Source: Spirochaetales bacterium (GTDB lineage Bacteria; Spirochaetota; Spirochaetia; B11-G9). Taken from it: a DNA stretch of 5,754 nt. Shown one piece after another: positions 1-5,082 of this stretch (its first letter is position 1; each line of letters begins with the position of its first letter). Where the stretch lies: NCBI GenBank assembly GCA_027077185.1, contig JALTGJ010000350.1, forward strand, positions 1 to 5,754. The letters are read 5' to 3'. A program made the position numbers and the translations under genes. Under the pieces are notes generated by a model, which searched no databases, had not been told where the DNA came from, and saw only the letters and a program-made list of their open reading frames with translations.

Positions 1-2
1 TT

Positions 3-182
3 ATATCAGACTCTGTAAATTTTATTTTCCATTTTGGAAAGCAATATGCAGAACCGGGTAATTTTTATTTAACAGGAAGAGTTAAAGAAGATATACCACC
101 TGGGTTGTTAGATAAATTTTATCCCGGTGACAGATTTCAGGAGCGAAATATTTATAAAATGAAACTTCCTGTATTAAAGTAG
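3..182 (+). CDS. C-terminal end of an unrecognised protein (partial, 5' cut by window)
   Basis: An open reading frame enters from the left edge and runs 59 codons to a TAG stop at 180-182. The visible tail is mixed polar and aromatic (FHFGKQYAEPGNFYL, then KEDIPPGLLDKFYPGD, ending KMKLPVLK), with no membrane segment and no motif I can assign to a family. The protein-like composition and the absence of stops over the whole visible stretch support real coding, but the length is short. The 80-bp inverted-repeat element begins seven bases after the stop and may mark the end of the transcript. Function unknown. Confidence 0.6.
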   Translation: MSDSVNFIFHFGKQYAEPGNFYLTGRVKEDIPPGLLDKFYPGDRFQERNIYKMKLPVLK

Positions 183-188
183 GTAGTT

Positions 189-268
189 AAGCAGTAGGGT
201 CAGGTCGCGACCTAAGGCTGCATAGGCGAGCAGGAAGCTTGCTTCCGACCAGCCTGACCCTACTGCTT
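189..268. repeat. 80-bp inverted-repeat element with inner hairpins
   Basis: The ends are perfect 16-bp inverted repeats: AAGCAGTAGGGTCAGG at 189-204 and its reverse complement at 253-268. Inside lie a 10-bp palindrome GGTCGCGACC (203-212, sharing two bases with the left arm) and a second short hairpin GGAAGC-TT-GCTTCC (233-246), so a single strand could fold as a long stem crowned by side hairpins. There is no T-tract on either side, so it is not a standard intrinsic terminator, and no flanking target duplication is obvious. It sits between the stop of the left gene and the tRNA promoter, and its right arm shares two bases with the tRNA -35 box. It could be a dispersed miniature element or a structured 3' end or attenuator. 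Confidence 0.75.
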
Positions 269-295
269 GACAGGACAATATGCTATATGTATTCT
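267..295 (+). promoter_or_regulatory. Predicted sigma-70 promoter of the tRNA-Ala gene
   Basis: A consensus -35 box TTGACA (267-272) is followed after 17 bp by TATTCT (290-295), which matches four of six -10 positions. Transcription would start near 302, only a few bases before the mature tRNA 5' end at 307, giving a very short leader. The -35 box abuts and slightly overlaps the right arm of the inverted-repeat element. Confidence 0.6.
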
Positions 296-306
296 ATAGC
301 TCTCCC

Positions 307-380
307 GGGGGTGTAGCTCAGTTGGCTAGAGCGCGTGACTGGCAGTCACGAGGTCATGGGTTCGATTCCCACCACCTCCA
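307..380 (+). tRNA. tRNA-Ala, anticodon GGC
   Basis: The 74-nt sequence folds as a full cloverleaf. The acceptor stem GGGGGTG (307-313) pairs with CACCTCC (373-379) and contains the G3-U70 wobble that marks alanine tRNAs. The D arm is GCTC/GAGC (316-319, 329-332). The anticodon stem CGTGA/TCACG encloses the loop CTGGCAG with anticodon GGC at 341-343. The T loop is TTCGATT (361-367) and the discriminator is A380. The CCA tail is not encoded (next bases GTA), so it must be added enzymatically. One mismatch, A-C, sits at the base of the T stem (positions 49-65; A356 and C372). The GGC anticodon reads GCC and GCU alanine codons. Confidence 0.95.
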
Positions 381-3027
381 GTATTTCAACAATCCCTCTG
401 TTTCCATCCACACGAAGATGCATGCCGGTCTCTATTATAACTGTAGCCTGATGCACACCAACAACGGCAGGTATTGCATATTCTCTGGCAATAACAGAAC
501 CATGTGCCAGCTCTCCACCAATATTCATTACAAGCCCGGAAGCATTGATAAAGAGGGGTGTCCAGCCGGGATCGGTAAATGGGGCTACAAGGATTTCTCC
601 AGGCTGCAGTGTTTCTGTTAAGGGATCCAGAATAACATGTGCTATTCCTTCTGCAACACCCGGGGATACAGGATTTCCCAGAAGTGCCCCCGGAGGGGCA
701 TTGTCCACCTGATGACGTACAACTGGAGTTTCTCCATCACTGGTCAGTATCAAGGGTGGTGTCAGTTTTTGAAAACTGTTCAGATCTTCTTTTCGTGCAG
801 TAATAAGTTTATCCCAGTTAGTAGATGAATCATCCCATATTTCCAAAAGCTCTTTGGAGCTTAAAAACCATATATCATCCTGACTGGTAAGCTTTCCATC
901 AGAAACCAGTATATGGGCGTTCTTTTGTAATTTTTGCCTGATCACCCAGAGTAACCGTACCATTACAAATTTATGATGCTCCCTCATCCCTCCGGTTTCA
1001 GTAAGTACATGATACAGGCGTTTAATTTTCCAGGCTCGTAATTTCCCAAACAGACCATGGCCTGCTTTTTCCATTAATTCTCTAAAAACTTCTTCCCTTT
1101 TAATTACCTGAGCTTCAAACAGAGACCGGCTGCTCTCTTTTTTAAGAATATTTCCAGCAACTACCATAAGTACAGGAAGAGGATTTTCGTTCCACCTGGG
1201 CATCATTATATCTATTTCAGAAGGTCCCCGGGAGCCGTATATATCCAGAAATTCCCTCCAGGCTTTAAAAAAAGGAGCACTCCCGTCAATTTCTTCTGCT
1301 TTGTCCAGCCAGGAAAAAGCATTGCTATCCAGATGTGTAAACCATGCTGTAAGATCCGGAGACTGTTTAGCAAGATCCGCCAGATCACCAAGCGCAAGAT
1401 TCATCTTGGTAACAACATTACCCGGAATTCCCAGTGTAAGAGCTTCGACTTTGTCCGGAGAAAGCCGCTTTTTTGCTGTTTTGGAGAGTAGTCTTGCTGC
1501 AATATTTCCTGCTGCTGCTTCGGGAACCCAGTTAAGAAAGAAAGGGAAAGCATCCTGAATTACTTCAAAAATTGCCTGTATCTGCTCCTTTCCAGGAGAA
1601 TAATCTTCCAATCTGGAAGCATTTTCTGCTATAAAAGTATCGATCCTTTCATTTGTCCGAAGGGTAAAGCCTGTCAGATTTTGCCGCCAGAGAGCTTTTA
1701 GAACTCTGACAAGAAGTCCATGAATAAATTTAATTGCTTTAAATGGCAAATGTATACCATGGGGACCCTTAAACTCAGGACGGGCCATGGCCAGTTTTAA
1801 TGTTCTTGGTGCCAGGATATCAAATTGGGAGAGTATCCCAAATAACATACGACGAAACAGAGGATGCCTCAGGGCTTGAGTTTCATCAACAAATATTCTC
1901 CCTCCACTGAATTTAAGATATGGATTTGATCCATCAGAATTTACCTTTACAGGAAGAAGAATAGGGAAAAGAGATAAACTTAACGGTGCCATGGCACGGG
2001 TCATATTCTGCTGATGCCCAAGACTGAAAAATATATGAAGAGTGTTGTCAGGTGAAGCTAATTCATCTACAGGATAGAGAGATGTTATTGGCCGGGACTG
2101 GAGAAGATAGACAGTTCCACCTGCAGCAGCCCATTCAATATCCTGAGGAGTACCGTAATGGGACTCCACCTTACATCCCATCTCTGTTAAACCCTCTATT
2201 TCATTATTTGAAAGAACAATCTTGTTTTGTTCTTCCAAAGAGAGCTTCTCCTGACGAATTCCCCCCTCCTTCTCCGGGAAAACGGCTATTAGTTTTTCAG
2301 ATATTCTGGAATCAATAATTGAATGGGTACGTTTGTCCACCCGGTAAGAGTCCGGTGTAACTGCTCCGCTTACAAGAGCTTCTCCCAATCCAAAACTTGC
2401 ATCAATTGCAAGTGTATGTCTGTGTCCGGTCAGAGGATCTGCCGTGAACATTATACCCGATTTTTCTGCCATAACCATCTTCTGTACTACAACCGAAAGG
2501 GCTACATCTTTATGGGAAAAATTATTCTGATTACGATAAATTATTGCCCTGTCATTAAACAGGGAGACCCAGCAGCGCCTGACTCCATCCAATAATTTAT
2601 CTTTGCCAATAATATTCAGATACGTATCCTGCTGACCTGCAAAGGATGCACCGGGAAGATCCTCAGCAGTTGCCGAAGAACGAACAGCATAGGCATCATT
2701 AATACCGGCTTTTTTCCAGGCATTAATAACAGCAAGTGATACATCCTCAGGAACAGGTGTATTAAGTAGAATTTCCCTTACATATTTTCCTGCTTTTCGT
2801 ACACCTTCCAAATCCACTGTACTATCCAGCCTGGTATATATCTGCTCATCTTTAGGAACCCCGGCAATAAAACTACGGAAAGCTGCTGTAGTCAGACAGA
2901 ATCCCGTCGGTACAGGAAATCCTGCTGCAGCCATCTCTCCAAGATTTGCTCCTTTCCCACCAACAAGGGGAAGGTTATCTGCATGAATCTCTTTAAAGTC
3001 CATAATGAATGTTTCTTTGTTTGTCAT
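346..3027 (-). CDS. PEP-synthase-like phosphotransferase of rifampicin-phosphotransferase (RPH) architecture
   Basis: An 893-residue cytoplasmic enzyme, close to the roughly 860-870 residues of rifampicin phosphotransferases. Residues 18-316 form the PEP/pyruvate-dikinase ATP-grasp domain: GGKGANLGE with K25, AVRSSATAEDLPGASFAG with R116, QDIEWA with E298, and LLQSRP with Q310 and R312. Residues about 330-765 are the helical middle domain, including YGSRGPSEIDI (597-607). Residues about 785-880 are the swivelling domain; GGELAHGSVIAREY places the phospho-acceptor histidine at H842. The C-terminal PEP-binding TIM barrel of PpsA and PpdK is absent, so true PEP synthase is unlikely. In characterised relatives ATP's beta-phosphate passes through this histidine to a hydroxyl of the antibiotic; the substrate here is unknown. 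The start overlaps the upstream membrane-protein stop (ATGA), implying coupled translation; M9 is an alternative start. The last residues and stop are read from the tRNA-Ala complement. Fold assignment is firm, substrate is not. Confidence 0.9.
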   Translation of the reverse strand: MTNKETFIMDFKEIHADNLPLVGGKGANLGEMAAAGFPVPTGFCLTTAAFRSFIAGVPKDEQIYTRLDSTVDLEGVRKAGKYVREILLNTPVPEDVSLAVINAWKKAGINDAYAVRSSATAEDLPGASFAGQQDTYLNIIGKDKLLDGVRRCWVSLFNDRAIIYRNQNNFSHKDVALSVVVQKMVMAEKSGIMFTADPLTGHRHTLAIDASFGLGEALVSGAVTPDSYRVDKRTHSIIDSRISEKLIAVFPEKEGGIRQEKLSLEEQNKIVLSNNEIEGLTEMGCKVESHYGTPQDIEWAAAGGTVYLLQSRPITSLYPVDELASPDNTLHIFFSLGHQQNMTRAMAPLSLSLFPILLPVKVNSDGSNPYLKFSGGRIFVDETQALRHPLFRRMLFGILSQFDILAPRTLKLAMARPEFKGPHGIHLPFKAIKFIHGLLVRVLKALWRQNLTGFTLRTNERIDTFIAENASRLEDYSPGKEQIQAIFEVIQDAFPFFLNWVPEAAAGNIAARLLSKTAKKRLSPDKVEALTLGIPGNVVTKMNLALGDLADLAKQSPDLTAWFTHLDSNAFSWLDKAEEIDGSAPFFKAWREFLDIYGSRGPSEIDIMMPRWNENPLPVLMVVAGNILKKESSRSLFEAQVIKREEVFRELMEKAGHGLFGKLRAWKIKRLYHVLTETGGMREHHKFVMVRLLWVIRQKLQKNAHILVSDGKLTSQDDIWFLSSKELLEIWDDSSTNWDKLITARKEDLNSFQKLTPPLILTSDGETPVVRHQVDNAPPGALLGNPVSPGVAEGIAHVILDPLTETLQPGEILVAPFTDPGWTPLFINASGLVMNIGGELAHGSVIAREYAIPAVVGVHQATVIIETGMHLRVDGNRGIVEILEVVGIEPMTS

Positions 3028-3692
3028 AATAGTTGTGTTATTCCTTTAATAATAAATATAAGTCCAAAAATTACCGGTGCCAAAATACCAATTGAACGAC
3101 TGTGCTTCTGTATTGCATTTTTTAGTTTATTTAATAATTTACCTGCCCGGTTTGGAAACAGAAGGTAAATACCTACCGGAACCAATACCGAAAGACAGAA
3201 AGTTAGTGCAGCTGCCAAAGCTATAATTATCTTTTGAGTCAAAAGCAGATTACTCAGAATAACCCCGGAAAGAGCTGTCATATAGAGTGCCAGATTTTTG
3301 AAATTTATCAACGAAACAGTTGAACCAAAACCTAAAGACTTTAGCGGGGACAATTTGTCAACAAGGGAGAAAAAACGGGGCGGAGAAGGATTATCAACCA
3401 TGGGCTTACGTTTATTACGAAAAGCAATACCCAATAGCAGCAATCCCAGAAATAGAAGAAGGATAGATACTGCTAAAGGTGTCTCCCTTCCGCTATTTTG
3501 TACAGACCTGTATCCAATGCTGACTGCTACTATCCCTATTATACAATATGCGGCCGTATAACCCAGGGCATATGCCAGTCCATTTCTCCATCCCCGGTCA
3601 GATATAAGCAGAAGAATGACAAGGGTAATAGATCCTATTGAAAGAAGACCCGAGGAAGCAAATACCAAAGTCTGTACCAGCAGCGGAAACAT
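3024..3692 (-). CDS. GAP/SfLAP-family (LysE-like) six-helix membrane protein
   Basis: A 222-residue integral membrane protein with about six hydrophobic segments, near residues 5-30, 37-61, 72-91, 120-148, 155-180 and 200-219. Between helices 3 and 4 lies a basic, proline-rich cytoplasmic-type loop (RNKRKPMVDNPSPPRF). The DRGWRNGLAYALGY stretch after helix 1 and SLINFKNLALY before helix 4 resemble the GAP or sulfolipid-addressing protein family, a branch of the LysE exporter superfamily whose mycobacterial members help move glycolipids to the surface. A ribosome site AGGA lies six bases before the ATG, supporting this start. It is the first gene after the regulated promoter and overlaps the phosphotransferase by four bases, so the two are probably made together. 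An export or membrane-addressing role for the phosphotransferase's substrate or product is inferred. Family placement is by sequence feel and hydropathy. Confidence 0.75.
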   Translation of the reverse strand: MFPLLVQTLVFASSGLLSIGSITLVILLLISDRGWRNGLAYALGYTAAYCIIGIVAVSIGYRSVQNSGRETPLAVSILLLFLGLLLLGIAFRNKRKPMVDNPSPPRFFSLVDKLSPLKSLGFGSTVSLINFKNLALYMTALSGVILSNLLLTQKIIIALAAALTFCLSVLVPVGIYLLFPNRAGKLLNKLKNAIQKHSRSIGILAPVIFGLIFIIKGITQLL

Positions 3693-3706
3693 AAGCCGTC
3701 CTATTG

Positions 3707-3759
3707 TTAGTGTTTACTTAATAAAACATAACATTGTTTTTATTGTAAGTCAACACTAA
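3707..3759. promoter_or_regulatory. Long imperfect inverted repeat, probable TetR-family operator
   Basis: The left arm TTAGTGTTTACTTAATAAAA (3707-3726) is matched by the reverse complement of 3738-3759, which differs only by one substitution and two inserted bases (TTAGTGTTGACTTA, CA, ATAAAA). The arms are separated by 11 bp of AT-rich sequence. The site fills the gap between the regulator and the divergent operon and overlaps both predicted promoters, as expected for a self-controlling TetR-type repressor. Two dimers, one per arm, are possible given the length. Confidence 0.65.
3725..3753 (-). promoter_or_regulatory. Predicted promoter of the membrane protein-phosphotransferase operon
   Basis: On the minus strand, TTGACT (3753-3748) is separated by 17 bp from TATGTT (3730-3725). 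The -35 box lies in the right arm of the inverted repeat and the -10 box abuts and partly enters the left arm, so a bound repressor would cover both. It drives the gene starting at 3692. Confidence 0.6.
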
Positions 3760-3762
3760 TAT
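3734..3762 (+). promoter_or_regulatory. Predicted promoter of the TetR-family regulator
   Basis: TTGTTT (3734-3739), 17 bp, then TAATAT (3757-3762). It overlaps the right arm of the inverted repeat and faces away from the operon promoter. An alternative -10 TATGAT (3762-3767) pairs with a poorer -35. Confidence 0.45.
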
Positions 3763-3791
3763 ATGATATAGTCGGTTCCAGGGAGTATCAG

Positions 3792-4355
3792 ATGCCGAAA
3801 GTTGTTATAGATCAGGAAGTTTTTAATGCCGTTATGAACTTAATGGTAGTGTCAGGATATTCCGGAACTACCACAAAACAAATGGCAGAAGCTGCCGGTA
3901 TAAGTGAAGTTTCGCTGTTCCGAAAGTACGGTAGTAAGGCACAGCTGGTTCGGATGGCAGTTACATCTATTGCCGGACAGTTTGATTTTGAAACTGTATG
4001 TGAATATACTGGAAATGTAAAAGATGATTTATTACGGATTGTAAAAATGTACCAGAACCTTGCAGTCCATCATGGACAGTTTATGGCAACGCTGCTTCCC
4101 GAATTATCCCGTTACCCTGAACTGGGAAAAGCACTGGATAAGCCTCTTAGTGCAATGAAGCAGATAAGCAAACTGATAAAGAGATATCAGGATGAGGGTA
4201 TTTTGAAAAAAGAACACCCCCTGCATACAGCATCCTCTTTGCTAGGCCCGCTGATGTATACAGCAATGCTGAGGGGTTCTCTCCTGGATGCAGATCTTAA
4301 ACCTGTTAATCTGACAAGCTACATTGCACATTTTCTTAATGGAAGAAAAAGGTAG
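3792..4355 (+). CDS. TetR/AcrR-family transcriptional regulator
   Basis: A 187-residue protein of normal TetR size. Residues about 8-52 form the DNA-binding domain, with the helix-turn-helix TTTKQMAEAAGISEVSLFRK (26-45) followed by the typical YGSKAQL (46-52). The rest is a helical ligand and dimerisation domain without a recognisable subfamily signature. The ATG is supported by GGGAG ending six bases upstream (3781-3785). The gene is divergent from the membrane protein-phosphotransferase operon, and the 99-bp gap holds a long inverted repeat over both promoters. By analogy with other TetR regulators it most likely represses the operon and itself until a small molecule binds; that ligand may be the substrate of the phosphotransferase or exporter. 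No terminator is clear after the stop. Confidence 0.9.
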   Translation: MPKVVIDQEVFNAVMNLMVVSGYSGTTTKQMAEAAGISEVSLFRKYGSKAQLVRMAVTSIAGQFDFETVCEYTGNVKDDLLRIVKMYQNLAVHHGQFMATLLPELSRYPELGKALDKPLSAMKQISKLIKRYQDEGILKKEHPLHTASSLLGPLMYTAMLRGSLLDADLKPVNLTSYIAHFLNGRKR

Positions 4356-4446
4356 CATAACTGATTTTTGAGCTGTGTCTTATTTTGGATTTCAATAATA
4401 TCTCTTCTCTAACACAGTGCAGTAAAGTTGGCGAAAATAGAAAAAC

Positions 4447-4485
4447 TTGACTTGCACGTGTATAGAATGATACTATATACGTATA
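4447..4485 (+). promoter_or_regulatory. Promoter and palindromic operator of the antitoxin gene
   Basis: TTGACT (4447-4452) and TACTAT (4471-4476, spacing 18) form a plausible promoter. A perfect 10-bp palindrome TATACGTATA (4476-4485) directly follows, and GTATAG recurs at 4460-4465 and 4481-4486, with the related inverse CTATATAC at 4473-4480. Such repeats over the promoter suit binding by the ribbon-helix-helix antitoxin encoded next, i.e. autorepression. The Shine-Dalgarno AGGAG (4485-4489) overlaps the palindrome edge. Confidence 0.5.
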
Positions 4486-4495
4486 GGAGCTGTGT

Positions 4496-4756
4496 ATGCT
4501 TACAAAACTAACCCTTACTATCGATCAGGACGTTGTTGCCCATGCAAAAGAGTATGCTAAAGTAAAACATCGAAGTGTTTCTAAATTAGTTGAAGAATAT
4601 TTAAGGACAGTATCTGCTTCTGAAAATATTAGGAATACTGATCTGAATCTTAAAGCTTCCCTGACAGAAAGTATTACAGGAATGTTCAGTAAAGAATATA
4701 ACGGGCAACCTTATGAGGATATTCTTGAGGAAGCTTTGGTGGAAAAATATTTATGA
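4496..4756 (+). CDS. DUF6364-like ribbon-helix-helix antitoxin
   Basis: An 86-residue protein. The N-terminal half, KLTLTIDQDVVAHAKEYAK followed by HRSVSKLVEEYLRTV, has the strand-helix-helix pattern of MetJ/Arc DNA-binding antitoxins; the acidic C-terminal tail (residues about 60-86, ending EDILEEALVEKYL) is the expected toxin-binding part. It resembles the DUF6364 antitoxins that pair with PIN-domain (VapC-like) ribonuclease toxins. The start is supported by AGGAG six bases upstream. Its TGA overlaps the ATG of the following PIN remnant in an ATGA, the usual arrangement of such pairs. Because the partner has lost its catalytic core, this antitoxin may now be an orphan that could still neutralise related toxins elsewhere in the genome or simply bind its own promoter. 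Confidence 0.85.
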   Translation: MLTKLTLTIDQDVVAHAKEYAKVKHRSVSKLVEEYLRTVSASENIRNTDLNLKASLTESITGMFSKEYNGQPYEDILEEALVEKYL

Positions 4757-4872
4757 TCAAGAAAACTTTTATTGACTCAGATGTAATTCTTGCAAGAAAT
4801 ATTAAAGATTATACTTTTTCAGAATTACAGGTATTGGAACCATGTGAATTTATTGCTCTGTATGGCAAATAA
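4753..4872 (+). pseudogene. PIN-domain (VapC-like) toxin remnant with in-frame internal deletion
   Basis: A 39-codon ORF starts in the ATGA overlap with the antitoxin. Residues 1-13 (MIKKTFIDSDVIL) are the first strand of a PIN ribonuclease, with its first metal-binding aspartate (D8 or D10). Residues 14-33 (ARNIKDYTFSELQVLEPCEF) match the last strand and tail of the same fold, normally written as TRNxKDYxxSxxxVLxPxEF. In relatives of this type, about 135-140 residues long, these two pieces are separated by roughly 95-100 residues carrying the other acidic catalytic positions. Here they are fused directly, in frame, so the product cannot be an active nuclease. The reading of an internal deletion is inference from family knowledge; a recent loss is suggested by the intact ends and frame. 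Confidence 0.75.
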
Positions 4873-4931
4873 TTTTCGTCCTCTGTCCCCCTTACTTTAA
4901 AATCTGATTAGGGTACTGCTCCTATCCCAAG

Positions 4932-4978
4932 CCCCGAAGGGGTGTCATATCTCCCGGCACAGGGTAAAGCCCTATGCC
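4932..4978. repeat. Two-hairpin intergenic element, possible dispersed repeat
   Basis: CCCC-GAA-GGGG (4932-4942) is followed after 13 bp by a second hairpin, GGCA-C-AGGG (4956-4964), TAAAG loop, CCCT-A-TGCC (4970-4978), with one mismatched pair. This order of a small GAA-looped C/G hairpin, a CATAT-like linker and an AGGGnnAAGCCCT hairpin recalls short interspersed repeats I remember from several bacterial phyla, but I cannot verify the match. It is GC-rich against AT-rich surroundings. It could also be part of the 3' untranslated end of the toxin-antitoxin transcript. Confidence 0.45.
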
Positions 4979-4981
4979 CAG

Positions 4982-5004
4982 TGATACAGAGTATCAGTCT
5001 TTTT
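4982..5004 (+). terminator. Possible intrinsic terminator after the toxin-antitoxin remnant
   Basis: A 6-bp stem TGATAC (4982-4987) / GTATCA (4991-4996) with loop AGA is followed by GTC and five T residues (5000-5004). The stem is short and AT-rich, so termination may be weak, but its position 110 bp after the remnant's stop on the same strand is suitable. Confidence 0.4.
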
Positions 5005-5031
5005 AGGATATGGATACATTATGTGTTAAGT

Positions 5032-5070
5032 GTAGTCAGTGGGACGTCCTTGTAGTTAGGGATGTTCCTT
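5032..5070. repeat. Imperfect tandem direct repeat of about 20 bp
   Basis: GTAGTCAGTGGGACGTCCTT (5032-5051) is followed immediately by GTAGTTAGGGATGTTCCTT (5052-5070), identical at most positions with a few substitutions and small gaps. The first copy contains the palindrome GGACGTCC (5042-5049). It lies just downstream of the hemolysin III stop. No function is evident. Confidence 0.5.
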
Positions 5071-5082
5071 AAGAGTGAGATT

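Noticed and set aside
189..268. Intrinsic terminator for either flanking gene
   Set aside because: The stem is strong, but neither side is followed by a run of T residues on the relevant strand.
280..621. A plus-strand ORF of 113 codons containing GGVAQLARARDWQSRG
   Set aside because: The start is the familiar false translation of a tRNA gene, and the rest runs antisense to the phosphotransferase; it has no family features.
1212..2595. Several other open frames of 60-90 codons on both strands inside the phosphotransferase gene
   Set aside because: All lie wholly within a long, well-supported coding frame and lack recognisable motifs or convincing ribosome sites.
346..3027. Calling the large minus-strand gene a true phosphoenolpyruvate synthase (ppsA) or pyruvate phosphate dikinase
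   Set aside because: The order ATP-grasp, long helical middle domain, histidine domain at the C-terminus, and the missing PEP-binding barrel, fit the RPH group instead.
4373..4417. CTGTGT and ACACAG inverted repeat after the TetR gene as a terminator
   Set aside because: Only six pairs over a 33-base loop and no T-tract; consistent with chance.
5025..5031. GTTAAGT as the core of an integron attC site behind a toxin-antitoxin cassette
   Set aside because: It fits GTTRRRY, but no matching RYYYAAC partner lies at a suitable distance upstream and no other cassette or integrase is seen.
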